Of a stretch of 64,000 nucleotides of DNA, positions 8,466 to 17,694 are shown piece after piece (the stretch's first letter is position 1; each line of letters begins with the position of its first letter). The translations under genes were made by a program, and so were the position numbers. The stretch is taken from the NCBI RefSeq assembly GCF_024508335.1, contig NZ_CP101988.1:1612001-1676000 (forward strand), written 5' to 3'. The DNA is from Cellulomonas chengniuliangii. Its GTDB lineage: Bacteria > Actinomycetota > Actinomycetes > Actinomycetales > Cellulomonadaceae. The notes under the pieces are model-generated. The model ran no database searches. It saw only the letters and a list, made by a program, of their open reading frames with translations, and had not been told where the DNA came from.

Positions 8466-9854
8466 TCACCACGGGGTGCCGGGCGGACTGGTCCCCGGGC
8501 CCTCCTTCTCGCGTTCGAGCATGGCGAGGCGGGCCATCACCTGCTGGCGGGTGGCCGTCCGCTCTGAGCGCCCGCTGCCCACGAAGCTCACGGCCCAGTG
8601 CAGCAACGTCGTCAGGCGGTTCTTGAAGCCGATGAGGTACACGAGGTGCACCGCGAGCCACAGTGCCCAGGCGGGCAGGCCCCAGACCTTGCGCCCAGCC
8701 ACCTCGGCCACCGCGTAGAACCGCGAGACGATGGCCATGCTGCCCTTGTCGTCGTACACGAAGGCCTGGCCCGTGGGCTCGCCGCGCAACCGGCGCCCGA
8801 TCTGGTCGGCGGCGTGCTCGGCGCTCTGCATCGCGGCCTGGGCCAGGCCGGGGACGCCCTCCATCGCCAGCATGTCGCCCACCACGAAGACCTCGGGGCG
8901 CCCCGGCAGCGTGCAGTCGGGCAGCACCCGGACCCGGCCCGCGCGATCCGTCTCCGCTCCCGACTGCTCCGCCAGGCTCGCGCCCAGCGGCGACGCCTGG
9001 ACGCCTGCCGCCCAGATCTTGGTGGGGGTCTCGATGCGGGTCCGCTCGCCGTCCGCCGCCTCGAGGTCCACGCCCGCCCTGTCGACCCCGACCACGCGCT
9101 GCCCGAGCTGCAGCTCGACGCCCATGGACTCCAGGTGGGCGGCGGCACGGTCGCGCAGGCGCGGGTCGAACGGGCCCAGCACCGCGTTCGCGAAGTCCAC
9201 GAGGACGATCCGCACATGGGAGGGGTTGATGCTGCGGAAGTTGCCCCGCAGCGCGCGGTGCGCCAGCTCGGCGATCTGCCCCGCCATCTCCACGCCCGTG
9301 GGCCCGGCCCCCACCACCACGAAGGTGAGCTGCGCGCGCAACTGGTCGGCCGTGGTCGCCGGGTCCTGGGCCCGCACCTCGGCCATCTCGAAGGCCCCGA
9401 AGATCCGCCCCCGCAGCTCCAGCGCGTCGTCGACGCTCTTCATCCCCGGCGCGTACTCGGAGAACTCGTCGCGGCCGAAGTACGACTGCGTGGAGCCCGC
9501 GGCCACGATCAGCGAGTCATACGGCGTGCGCAGCGTCCCCGCCGGCGACTCCGAGACGACGGTGCGGGCGGCCAGGTCGATCTCGGTGACCGTGCCGAGC
9601 AGCACCCGGGCGTTGCGCTGGCGGCGCAGCACCTCGCGGGTCGCGGGCGCCACCTCCCCGACCGAGAGGACCCCCGTGGCGACCTGGTAGAGCAGCGGCT
9701 GGAACAGGTGGTAGCCGGTGCTGGCCACCACCGTGACCAGGACGTCCTCCCGGGCGAGCGCCTTGGTCGCGAACAGGCCGCCGAAGCCGGAGCCGACCAC
9801 CACGACACGATGACGCGGAGCCCGACTGCGGGCCGGCGGCTGTTTGCTCTGCAT
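8466..9854 (-). CDS. ndh: Type II NADH dehydrogenase (non-proton-pumping)
   Basis: The 462-residue enzyme oxidises NADH and reduces quinone at the inner face of the membrane. VVVVGSGFGGLFATKAL near the N-terminus binds FAD; FVVVGAGPTGVEMAGQIAEL binds NADH; EVFVVGDMLAMEGVPGLAQAAMQ is the C-terminal FAD-contact motif. WALWLAVHLVYLIGFKNRLT near the C-terminus is the membrane-associating helix. ATG 9854 (MQSKQPPARS) has GGGAGAG just upstream. It is divergent from the DUF72 gene. Confidence 0.93.
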   Translation of the reverse strand: MQSKQPPARSRAPRHRVVVVGSGFGGLFATKALAREDVLVTVVASTGYHLFQPLLYQVATGVLSVGEVAPATREVLRRQRNARVLLGTVTEIDLAARTVVSESPAGTLRTPYDSLIVAAGSTQSYFGRDEFSEYAPGMKSVDDALELRGRIFGAFEMAEVRAQDPATTADQLRAQLTFVVVGAGPTGVEMAGQIAELAHRALRGNFRSINPSHVRIVLVDFANAVLGPFDPRLRDRAAAHLESMGVELQLGQRVVGVDRAGVDLEAADGERTRIETPTKIWAAGVQASPLGASLAEQSGAETDRAGRVRVLPDCTLPGRPEVFVVGDMLAMEGVPGLAQAAMQSAEHAADQIGRRLRGEPTGQAFVYDDKGSMAIVSRFYAVAEVAGRKVWGLPAWALWLAVHLVYLIGFKNRLTTLLHWAVSFVGSGRSERTATRQQVMARLAMLEREKEGPGTSPPGTPW

Positions 9855-10035
9855 GGTCTCTCCCGGTGACGTGCTCGCGGGGGCGCTCGCATCCGACGCT
9901 AGGCCCGGCTCCCGTCGAGCGCGCGCCGAGCGCGGGGCCCCGCCACCGATCATGTCTCGGCGCCCCGGTGGCGCCCCGGACCCCGTGGCGCGACGCTGGT
10001 CCCGCCACGCCGACGACCAGCCAAGGAGTGCCGCA

Positions 10036-10956
10036 GTGGGCATCCAGGAGACCGGACCAGGGCGCCCGACCATCACACCGAGGCCCCGCGTGGGCATCAG
10101 CGGCTGGAACTACGCGCCGTGGCGCGGCGCGTTCTACCCCCAAGGGATGCCCCACCGCCACGAGCTCGCCTACGCGGCCCAGCGGCTCGGCTCGATCGAG
10201 GTCAACGGGTCGTTCTACGCGTTGCAGCGCCCAGCCAGCTACCTGGCGTGGGCCGAGCAGACGCCCGAGGACTTCACGTTCTCCGTCAAGGGCGGCCGCT
10301 TCATCACGCACATGAAACGCCTCGTGGACGTCGACGTGCCGCTGGCCAACTTCTTCGCGTCGGGGGTGCTCGCGCTCGGCACCCGGCTCGGGCCCGTGCT
10401 CTGGCAGCTGCCGCCCAGCCTCCCGTACGAGCCCGAGCGGATCGCGGGCTTCCTGAGGCTGCTGCCCCGCTCCACGGCGGAGGCGGCCCGGCTCGCCAAA
10501 CGCCACGACGAGCGCCTCGACGGGCGGGCGTTGACCACCACCGACGCGGATCGGCCAGTGCGGCACGCCCTCGAGGCGCGGCACGCCTCGTACGCCGTCC
10601 CGGAGTTCGTCGAGCAGCTCCGCGAGCACGACGTGGCCCTGGTGGTCGCCGACAGCCCAGGGCGGTGGCCCGCGCTCTTCGACGTCACCGCGGACTTCGT
10701 GTACGTCCGGCTGCACGGTGACACCGAGCTCTACGCCAGCGGGTACACCGACGACGCGCTCGACCTCTGGGCCGGGCGTGTGCGCGGGTGGCGCGCCGGG
10801 GACGGCGACGTCGGAGCCCCGCTCCTCACCACGGCAGCCCCCCACCGCCCCGAGGGGCGCGACGTGTTCGTCTACTTCGACAACGATGCCAAGGCCCACG
10901 CCCCGCACGACGCCATCGCGCTCGCGCGCCGGCTGGACGCGGCGGGCTCCGCCTGA
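10036..10956 (+). CDS. DUF72 family protein
   Basis: A 306-residue TIM-barrel-like protein of the widespread but poorly characterised DUF72 (YecE) family. Typical motifs are VGISGWNYAPWRGAFYP near the N-terminus, SIEVNGSFYALQRPASY, FTFSVKGGRFITHMKRL, and DFVYVRLHGD plus DVFVYFDNDAKAHAPHDA at the end. GTG 10036 is chosen because AAGGAG lies seven bases before it. Function unknown. It precedes the sucrose phosphorylase by 170 bases. Confidence 0.9.
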   Translation: MGIQETGPGRPTITPRPRVGISGWNYAPWRGAFYPQGMPHRHELAYAAQRLGSIEVNGSFYALQRPASYLAWAEQTPEDFTFSVKGGRFITHMKRLVDVDVPLANFFASGVLALGTRLGPVLWQLPPSLPYEPERIAGFLRLLPRSTAEAARLAKRHDERLDGRALTTTDADRPVRHALEARHASYAVPEFVEQLREHDVALVVADSPGRWPALFDVTADFVYVRLHGDTELYASGYTDDALDLWAGRVRGWRAGDGDVGAPLLTTAAPHRPEGRDVFVYFDNDAKAHAPHDAIALARRLDAAGSA

Positions 10957-11126
10957 GCGGAGCCCACTGGCGGGTCCCTTGGCGGGCGGTATCGTCGCAA
11001 GTGCGGCCTCAGCGGGCGCAGGGGGACGGCGGGCATCGCCCGGCGGCTGATCGACGGGGGGCGGCATGGACCGGAGCACGCGAGGGCTTTCGGGCGCCGT
11101 CTTCGACGAGCCGGTCTGAGGGCCTG

Positions 11127-12662
11127 GTGGGCGGCGCTGCCGAGCGCAGGCCGCGCCGCCGGCGCGGTGTCCAGCTCATCGTCTACCCCAATCGGTTCGG
11201 CGCCACCATCGCCGGGCTGCTGAGGCTCTTGGACGGCCCCCTCCTGCGGGACGTCTTCGAGGGGGTGCACCTGCTCCCGTTCTACATCCCGTTCGACGGC
11301 GCCGACGGCGGCTTCGACCCCGTCGACCACACGCAGGTCGACCCGCGGCTGGGCGACTGGGAGGACGTGCGAGAACTCGCGAGCAGGTACGAGGTCGTCG
11401 CCGACGTCATCGCCAACCACATGTCCGCCCAGTCGCCGCAGTTCCTGGACACCGTCGCGCGGGGCGACGCGTCAGAGCACGCCGGGATGTTCCTCACCAT
11501 GGGCAGCGTGTTCACGGAGGGGGCCTCGGAGAAGGACCTGCTGTCCATCTACCGCCCCCGCCCGGGGATCCCGTTCACGGTCATGCCCTGGGGTGAGGGG
11601 CGCCGGCTCGTGTGGACCACGTTCACCGAGCACCAGGTCGACCTCGACGTCGACGACGCCGAGACCGCCGCCTACATCGACGAGGTTCTGCGCGCGCTCG
11701 CGGGGGCGGGCGTGGACATGGTGCGGCTGGACGCGGTGGGCTACGTCGTCAAGACGGCCGGCACGTCGTGCTTCATGACTCCCGCGACGATGGAGTTCAT
11801 CCACCGGATCACCGCGCGGGCGCACGAGCTCGGCATGGAGGTGCTCGCCGAGGCGCACACCCACTACGCGATGCAGGTGGCGCTGGCCTCGGCCGTAGAC
11901 TGGGTCTACGACTTCGCCCTGCCGCCGCTCGTGCTGTACAGCCTGTACACCGGCGACGGCGACCCGTTGCGCCGCTGGCTGGGCCTCCGTCCGGACAACT
12001 GCGTGACCGTGCTGGACACCCATGACGGGATCGGGGTCATCGACGTGGGTCCGTCACGCCACGGCAGCAGGCAGGCCGGGCTTCTCGCGCCCGACCAGAT
12101 CGACCAGATCGTCGAGGGCATCTACGAGCGCGCCGGCCAAGAGTCGCGGCTGTCCACGGGCCGTTCCGCGTCCAACGTGGACATCTACCAGGTGAACACG
12201 ACCTACTACGACGCTCTGGGGCGCGACGACCACCGCTACCTGCTCGCCCGCGCGCTGCAGTTCTTCACGCCCGGCCTGCCGCAGGTCTACTACGTGGGGC
12301 TCCTCGCGGGGCACAACGACCTGGCGCTGCTGGCGCAGACCGGCGTGGGAAGGGACATCAACCGCGGGCGCTACCTGACGCCCGACGTCGAGGAGCACCT
12401 CGCCCGCCCCGTGGTGGCGGCGTTGTTCGAGCTGATCCGGTTCCGCAACGCCCATCCGGCGTTCACCGGGGACTTCGACTTCGGCGGGTCCGGCGCCGTC
12501 ATCACCATGACGTGGACGCTGGGGGAGCACCGGGCGACCCTCACCGCGAACCTCGTGGCCGGGCAGGCGACCATCACGTGGACGGACCGCAAGGGGCGGC
12601 TGCAGCGGACCGCCAACCTGCTCAACCCCCCGTGGCACACGCCGGACGACCTGTCACAGTGA
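11127..12662 (+). CDS. Sucrose phosphorylase (GH13 family)
   Basis: The roughly 511-residue protein closely follows bifidobacterial sucrose phosphorylase, which converts sucrose and phosphate to glucose-1-phosphate and fructose. Shared stretches include GVQLIVYPNRFG, LLPFYIPFDGADGGFDPVDH, YRPRPGIPFT, DMVRLDAVGYVVKTAGTSCF (nucleophile Asp), LAEAHTHY (acid/base Glu), TVLDTHDGIGVIDVG (transition-state Asp) and FFTPGLPQVYYVG. The start is uncertain: GTG 11127 has a weak GAGGG a few bases upstream and gives a 13-residue basic lead. A 17-codon ATG frame (11,066-11,119) ends just before it. No sugar transporter or LacI regulator is adjacent. Its last 9 bases overlap the convergent transporter gene. 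Confidence 0.9.
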   Translation: MGGAAERRPRRRRGVQLIVYPNRFGATIAGLLRLLDGPLLRDVFEGVHLLPFYIPFDGADGGFDPVDHTQVDPRLGDWEDVRELASRYEVVADVIANHMSAQSPQFLDTVARGDASEHAGMFLTMGSVFTEGASEKDLLSIYRPRPGIPFTVMPWGEGRRLVWTTFTEHQVDLDVDDAETAAYIDEVLRALAGAGVDMVRLDAVGYVVKTAGTSCFMTPATMEFIHRITARAHELGMEVLAEAHTHYAMQVALASAVDWVYDFALPPLVLYSLYTGDGDPLRRWLGLRPDNCVTVLDTHDGIGVIDVGPSRHGSRQAGLLAPDQIDQIVEGIYERAGQESRLSTGRSASNVDIYQVNTTYYDALGRDDHRYLLARALQFFTPGLPQVYYVGLLAGHNDLALLAQTGVGRDINRGRYLTPDVEEHLARPVVAALFELIRFRNAHPAFTGDFDFGGSGAVITMTWTLGEHRATLTANLVAGQATITWTDRKGRLQRTANLLNPPWHTPDDLSQ

Positions 12663-14219
12663 CGTCCGGACCAGCGTGAGGCGGGCGTCCCGGGCGCGCT
12701 CGGCCGGCGTGCGGCGGTCCCACGACGAGCGGCGCAGCGCGTAGAGCACGAACGGAGGGGCGCCCACCGCCACCACGAGGGCCGCGGTGGTCCACGCGTA
12801 GGCGTCGATGTCGACCTGTGTGCCCGTGGGCGGGATGAACGCTGCCAAGAACGCCGCGAGCGACGTCAGGAAGCCGATCCCGGCCACGAGCGGCAGCGCC
12901 GGCGCCCGGAACCCGCGGACCACGTCGGGACGGGTGCGCCGCAGTGCCACCGCGGCGGCGAACACCATCATGTACATGAGGAGGTAGAGCGCGAACGCCG
13001 TCGCGAGGACGAGGGCGATCGCGGCGGAGGTGTCGGGGGCCAGAGCGAAGAACGCGGCGAGCGTCGTGACCACGACGCCCTGCAGCAGCAAGATCACGCG
13101 GGGTGAGCCGCCTCGCCCCGAGCGTTGCAGCGGGCCGGGCAGGAGGCCCTCCCGCCCGGCCGTTGCGAGGGCGGTGCTCGGGCCGGCGGCCCACACGAGC
13201 ACCGACCCGATGGCCCCGATCGCGAGCAGTGCCGACACCACGGGCACCGCCGCCGCCACGCCGAAGTGCTCGAGGTAGCGCCCCAACGCCAGGTTCACGG
13301 AGGTCAGACCGGGGTCGCCCTTCTCCACGGCGACGGAGATGGCGAGCGACGACAGCACGAGCACGGCCACCACGGCGATAGCGGCGGTCGCGACGGCCCG
13401 GGGCAGCCAGCGTGCTGGCTCGCCGGCCGACCCGGGCTGCGTGCCACCGGGCTGTGTGCCGCCGACCTGCGTGGCGCCGACCTCGAGCCCGGTGAACGCC
13501 AGGACGCCGGTGATCACCAGGACGATCGAGGAGGCCCCGGTGAGGGGCGGCACGAGCTGCGCGGCCTCGAAGCTCACGGCGGACCGCTCGCCGGTGGCCA
13601 GCCAGCCGAGGCCGAGGCCGGTGAGCAGCACCACCGGGACGACAACGCCCAGGAGCCCTGCCCATGCGGCCCACCGGCCGACCAGCGCCCTGCCCCGGGA
13701 CACCGCGAGCGTCACCGCCCAGAAGAGCCCCACGACCATCAATCCGGTGTACACGTCCGAGCCCGCGAGGCCCGGGTCGAGCACGGCGAGGGCCAGGCTG
13801 GCGGCGGCGGACGCGAGCAGCGCCGGCATGCGGACCACGCCCTGCACCCACTGCAGCCATCCTGCCGCCAGGCCCCACCGCGGCCCCAGCCCTTCGCGCA
13901 CCCACGCGTGGACACCGCCGTGCCAGGTGCTGCCCAGCTCCGCGACGACCAGCGCGGCTGGCACGAGGAAGAGCGTGGCCGGCACCAGCACGAGCGGCAC
14001 CGCCCCGAGCCCGTAGGCGGCCATAGTGGGCGCCGCGCCCAGCGTGACCACTCCCACCACCGAAAGCAGGGCCAGCAGGGACGTCCCCCGAGCGCGGCCC
14101 GGCCGCTCCCGACGCCGCGGGCGGGCCCGCGACCGGGCGGTGACGGGGTGGACCGCCCCCGTCACCTCCGAGTCGGGCACGTCGCCGGTTCCCGGCGACG
14201 GCGCCCGCCCGAGCGGCAC
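12654..14219 (-). CDS. gadC: APC-family transporter, probable glutamate:GABA antiporter
   Basis: A 521-residue polytopic membrane protein with about 12 hydrophobic helices. TSLLALLSVVGVVTLGAAP and the G-rich first helix fit the amino acid-polyamine-organocation superfamily, and LEVGATQVGG and FRAPALPLVAG occur at usual places. GTG 14219 lies nine bases after the glutamate decarboxylase stop, so it is the second gene of a gadB-gadC operon and probably exchanges external glutamate for internal GABA. The assignment to GadC rests mainly on this context; the N-terminus of about 45 residues is basic and soluble. A GTQPG repeat occurs near residues 264-273. Confidence 0.78.
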   Translation of the reverse strand: MPLGRAPSPGTGDVPDSEVTGAVHPVTARSRARPRRRERPGRARGTSLLALLSVVGVVTLGAAPTMAAYGLGAVPLVLVPATLFLVPAALVVAELGSTWHGGVHAWVREGLGPRWGLAAGWLQWVQGVVRMPALLASAAASLALAVLDPGLAGSDVYTGLMVVGLFWAVTLAVSRGRALVGRWAAWAGLLGVVVPVVLLTGLGLGWLATGERSAVSFEAAQLVPPLTGASSIVLVITGVLAFTGLEVGATQVGGTQPGGTQPGSAGEPARWLPRAVATAAIAVVAVLVLSSLAISVAVEKGDPGLTSVNLALGRYLEHFGVAAAVPVVSALLAIGAIGSVLVWAAGPSTALATAGREGLLPGPLQRSGRGGSPRVILLLQGVVVTTLAAFFALAPDTSAAIALVLATAFALYLLMYMMVFAAAVALRRTRPDVVRGFRAPALPLVAGIGFLTSLAAFLAAFIPPTGTQVDIDAYAWTTAALVVAVGAPPFVLYALRRSSWDRRTPAERARDARLTLVRTSL

Positions 14220-14228
14220 GCGCGCGGC

Positions 14229-15617
14229 TCAGTGGTGGAACGCCGACTGCTGCGCCTCCTGGGGCACTGGGCCCTCGAGTCCGTCGAGGTACTGCGCCTG
14301 CGTCTTGATGTCGTTGAGCAGCAGCGCGGCGAGGTCCATGCTGAGCCCGTTGCGCACGACGATGCGCTGCACCGTCACGTCGGCGAGGTCGTCCGGGAGC
14401 GGGTACGCCGGCACGAGCCAGCCGCGGGTGCGCAGACGGTCCTGCAGGTTGTAGAGCGTCCACTTGTCGGTGTAGCCGTCCTTGAGGCGCCACGCGAAGA
14501 CGGGGATGTCGCTGCCGTCGTTCCACAGCTCGAACGGCCCGAGCTCCGCGATGCCCTTGGACAGGAAGAGCGCGACGTCCTGGGACGCCTTCTGCACCTC
14601 GAAGTAGCCCTTCCGGCCCAGCCGCAGGAACAGGTAGTACTGCAGCAGCACCTGCGCGCCCGGGCGGGAGAAGTTCAGCGCGAACGTCGGCATGTCGCCG
14701 CCCAGGTAGCTCACGTAGAAGATCAGCGACTCGGGCAGGTACTGCTTGTCACGCCACACCACCCAGCCCAGCCCCGGGTACACCAGGCCGTACTTGTGGC
14801 CTGACGTGGAGATCGAGTGCACGCGCTCGATCCGGAAGTCCCACTCGAGGTCCGGCTGGAGGAACGGCGCGACCATGCCTCCCGAGGCGCCGTCCACGTG
14901 GATGGCGATGTCCAGCCCGGTCTGCTCCTGGATGCGGTCGAGGGCCTCGGCGACCTGCCGCACGGGCTCGTACATCCCGGTGTACGTCACGCCCATGATC
15001 GACACCACGCCGATGGTGTTCTCGTCGACGTACTTGTCCAGGTCGTGCCCGTCGAGCGTCTTGTGCTCCTCGGTGATCGGCACGAGGCGCGGCTCGACGT
15101 CCCAGTAGTTGCAGAACTTCTCCCAGCACACCTGGACCGCCGAGCTCATCACCAGGTTCGGGCGGTCGGTGGGCTTCCCGTCCTTGCGGCGGGCCTCCTG
15201 CCACCGGCGCTTCAGCGCCAGACCTCCGAGCATGCACGCCTCTGAGGAGCCGATCGTCGAGCACCCGATCGTCGTCGAGAGGTCGGGAGCGTGCCACAGG
15301 TCGCCGAGCATCTTCCAGCAGGTCTGCTCGATCGCGGCAGTCTGCGGGTACTCGTCCTTGTCGATCATGTTCTTCTGGAACGAGTCGTTGTAGAGCCGGA
15401 TGGCGTGGTCGTCCATCCAGGTCCCGACGAAGGTGGCGAGGTTGAGCCGCGCGTTGCCGTCGAGCATCGTCTCGTCGTGGACGATCTGGTACGCCGTCGC
15501 GGGCAGCATCGAGTCCTCCTCGAGGGACGTCCGCGACGAGACGGTGCCCTCCCCGCGGCGGGCGAAGATCGGGTCGGAGGCGTTCAGGCTCTCGTTGAGG
15601 CTCTCGTTGGTCGACAT
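14229..15617 (-). CDS. gadB: Glutamate decarboxylase
   Basis: The 462-residue PLP enzyme converts glutamate to GABA and CO2, using up a proton. It follows E. coli GadB closely: CSTIGSSEACMLGGLA for PLP phosphate binding, HVDGASGGMVAPF with Asp242, and SISTSGHKYG with the PLP lysine at about 275. The C-terminus ends QQSAFHH; in the E. coli enzyme a C-terminal histidine closes the active site at neutral pH, so a similar pH switch is possible. ATG 15617 has GGAGG upstream. The first 14 residues contain a short NESL repeat. Paired with gadC downstream. Confidence 0.95.
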   Translation of the reverse strand: MSTNESLNESLNASDPIFARRGEGTVSSRTSLEEDSMLPATAYQIVHDETMLDGNARLNLATFVGTWMDDHAIRLYNDSFQKNMIDKDEYPQTAAIEQTCWKMLGDLWHAPDLSTTIGCSTIGSSEACMLGGLALKRRWQEARRKDGKPTDRPNLVMSSAVQVCWEKFCNYWDVEPRLVPITEEHKTLDGHDLDKYVDENTIGVVSIMGVTYTGMYEPVRQVAEALDRIQEQTGLDIAIHVDGASGGMVAPFLQPDLEWDFRIERVHSISTSGHKYGLVYPGLGWVVWRDKQYLPESLIFYVSYLGGDMPTFALNFSRPGAQVLLQYYLFLRLGRKGYFEVQKASQDVALFLSKGIAELGPFELWNDGSDIPVFAWRLKDGYTDKWTLYNLQDRLRTRGWLVPAYPLPDDLADVTVQRIVVRNGLSMDLAALLLNDIKTQAQYLDGLEGPVPQEAQQSAFHH

Positions 15618-15981
15618 CTCACCCTCCTGCGGGCCTGGCGAGGCCCTCGTGCGGACGATCGCCCGAGCACCGCCGCGACGCCCACCTGGTGGGCGCGGCT
15701 GACGGCGCGCGGACGCTGGCTGTGGCGGGGGAGGGGGCCTCCGGCCGACGTGGCGGCAGGAGGAGGGCTCACGACGCGCCGTCGGCGCGGCGGCGGCGTG
15801 ATGGCGAGGTCAGTCGGTGCGCGCCTCCGTGGCCGGGCGTGCCGGCCGGTCGGGTACACGTGCCCGAGAGCAAGCCGTGGGTGGTGTCATGTCTGCCCCC
15901 TCACTTCCACCCTGCGTGGCTTCAGGCTACGTCTGACGCCCGCGCACGGCGCGCGCAGGACGAGGGCGGGACGGGCGGTCC
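15618..15981. other. Non-coding stretch upstream of gadB and downstream of corA
   Basis: This 364-base gap holds the gadB promoter region and the 3' flank of corA, both read leftwards. I find no credible gene on either strand, no clear long inverted repeat and no confident -10/-35 pair. The length is unusual for this dense window and would allow a regulated promoter for the acid-resistance operon. Confidence 0.5.
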
Positions 15982-16998
15982 TCAGAGCCACTTGCGGTGG
16001 CGGAAGAACCCGTACAGGGCGAACGAGCACGTCGCCATGAGCGTGAGCGCCATCGGGTAGCCGAGGGGCCAGTCGAGCTCGGGCATGTTCTCGAAGTTCA
16101 TGCCGTAGATCCCGCCGACCAGGCTGGGCGCGAAGAGGATCGCCGCCCACGCCGAGATCTTCTTGACCTCGTCGTTCTGGACGAGGCTCGCGCGCGTCAT
16201 CGCGCGCATCTCCTCGTTCTGGCGCTCGGTCACCACCGTGGCGTTCACCGTCAGGGCGTTCTGCAGCAGCGCCCGGTGGTAGTCCACCCGCTCGACGACC
16301 CGCTCGACGTGGTCCTCCACATCGCGCAAGTGGCGGCGCAGGTCCGCGTCCACGCCGTACTTGTCGAACCCGGCTCGCAGCGCCGCGAGGGTGCGCACCA
16401 GCGGATGGGTGGCGCGCTGGAAGAGCATCACCTCGCGGTAGAGCTGGTAGACGCGCCGTGAGACGTCCGGGCTACCGGCGAACACGTCGTCCTCGATCTC
16501 GTCGATGTCGTTGCGCACCCCCTCGACCACGGGCGCGTACTCGTCGACCACCTGGTCGAGGATCGCGTACAGCACGGCCTCCGGCCCGAGCCGCAGCAGC
16601 TCGGGCTCCGACTCCATGCGCTCGCGGACGCTCGCCAGGTCCGGCGACTCGGCGTGCCGCACCGTCACCACGAAGTTCGGGCCTGTGAACACGTGCAGCT
16701 CGCCGAACTCGACGCGCTCCTCCTCGTCGACGTACCGGGCGGGGCGGAGCACGGTGAACAGGACGTCCCCGTAGCGCTCCAGCTTGGGCCGCTGGTGGGC
16801 CTTGATGGTGTCGTCGACCGCCAGCGGGTGGATGTCGAACTCGCGTGCGATCGAGGCGATCTCCGCCTCGTCGGGCCGGTACAGGCCGATCCACGCCATG
16901 CCGCCCTCGGCCGCGAGCAGCTCGTAGGTCTGCTCGAGAGACCCGGGCTCGGCGCGGCGGCGCCCGTCCACGTACACGGCGTTGTCGATCACGGTCAT
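15982..16998 (-). CDS. corA: CorA family magnesium/divalent metal transporter
   Basis: The 338-residue protein has the large soluble N-terminal domain and two C-terminal membrane helices of CorA. The signature pore motif GMN is present in GGIYGMNFENMPELDWPLGY between helix 1 (ISAWAAILFAPSLV) and helix 2 (MALTLMATCSFALYGFF), and a basic tail RHRKWL follows. It should import Mg2+ down the membrane potential. Start ATG 16998 (MTVIDNAVYVDG). It is divergent from the DinB gene. Confidence 0.95.
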   Translation of the reverse strand: MTVIDNAVYVDGRRRAEPGSLEQTYELLAAEGGMAWIGLYRPDEAEIASIAREFDIHPLAVDDTIKAHQRPKLERYGDVLFTVLRPARYVDEEERVEFGELHVFTGPNFVVTVRHAESPDLASVRERMESEPELLRLGPEAVLYAILDQVVDEYAPVVEGVRNDIDEIEDDVFAGSPDVSRRVYQLYREVMLFQRATHPLVRTLAALRAGFDKYGVDADLRRHLRDVEDHVERVVERVDYHRALLQNALTVNATVVTERQNEEMRAMTRASLVQNDEVKKISAWAAILFAPSLVGGIYGMNFENMPELDWPLGYPMALTLMATCSFALYGFFRHRKWL

Positions 16999-17160
16999 GG
17001 TTCTCGCGCCTCGCCTCTCTCGGTGCCGACCGCGGCGTCGCGGCCCACCAGCCCGTGGCGGACGTCGCGGCGGGCTGCTCCATCATGTCGTGCCTGCCCC
17101 GCCAGGCCGAACGCGGCGGCCGTGTTGCCGGAGCCTGGGGCTGGTGGCAGCGTGCAGGGC

Positions 17161-17673
17161 ATGGCTGAGGCGAGCGACCTGCTGGTGGACGGTTTCGGTC
17201 GAGTGCGGGAGGTCGTCCACGCGGTGCTGCGCGGGGCGTCCGCCGCCGACCTCGTGTGGAGCCCAGAGGCGGGGGCCAACCCGATCGGGTGGCTCGTGTG
17301 GCATCTGACGCGCGTGCAGGACGACCACGTGGCCGACGCGTTCGACCTGCCGCAGGTGTGGGTCGAGCACGGGTGGGCCGAGCGGTTCGCGCTCCCTCGC
17401 CCGGTCGCCGACACCGGGTACGGGGACCACGCGGCGCAGGTGGCGGCCGTGCGGGTCGCCCCGGACCTGCTTGAGGGCTACCACGCCGCGGTCCACGACC
17501 GGACGGTGGCGCTCCTCGCCGAGGTGGGCCCGCCAGACCTCGACCGGGTGGTCGACACGTCGTGGGACCCGCCGGTGACGCTCGGCGTGCGGCTCGTCAG
17601 CGTGCTGTCGGACGATCTGCAGCACGCTGGCCAGGCCTCCTACGTGCGCGGCCTGCTGCGCGCCCGGGGCTAG
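17161..17673 (+). CDS. DinB-fold protein, DUF664/mycothiol-dependent transferase type
   Basis: A 170-residue four-helix-bundle protein. WLVWHLTRVQDDH (about 43-55) and the later DDLQHAGQASYVRGLL carry the histidines that bind a metal in the DinB/MST superfamily. In actinobacteria these proteins are often thiol (mycothiol) dependent transferases acting on toxins. Start ATG 17161 (MAEASDLLVDGFG) without a strong ribosome site. Substrate unknown. Confidence 0.82.
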   Translation: MAEASDLLVDGFGRVREVVHAVLRGASAADLVWSPEAGANPIGWLVWHLTRVQDDHVADAFDLPQVWVEHGWAERFALPRPVADTGYGDHAAQVAAVRVAPDLLEGYHAAVHDRTVALLAEVGPPDLDRVVDTSWDPPVTLGVRLVSVLSDDLQHAGQASYVRGLLRARG

Positions 17674-17694
17674 TCGCCCCGGGCGCCGGAACGG

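Noticed and set aside
11066-11119. 17-codon frame before the sucrose phosphorylase as a separate gene
   Set aside because: No ribosome site and no recognisable motif; kept only as a note on the start problem.
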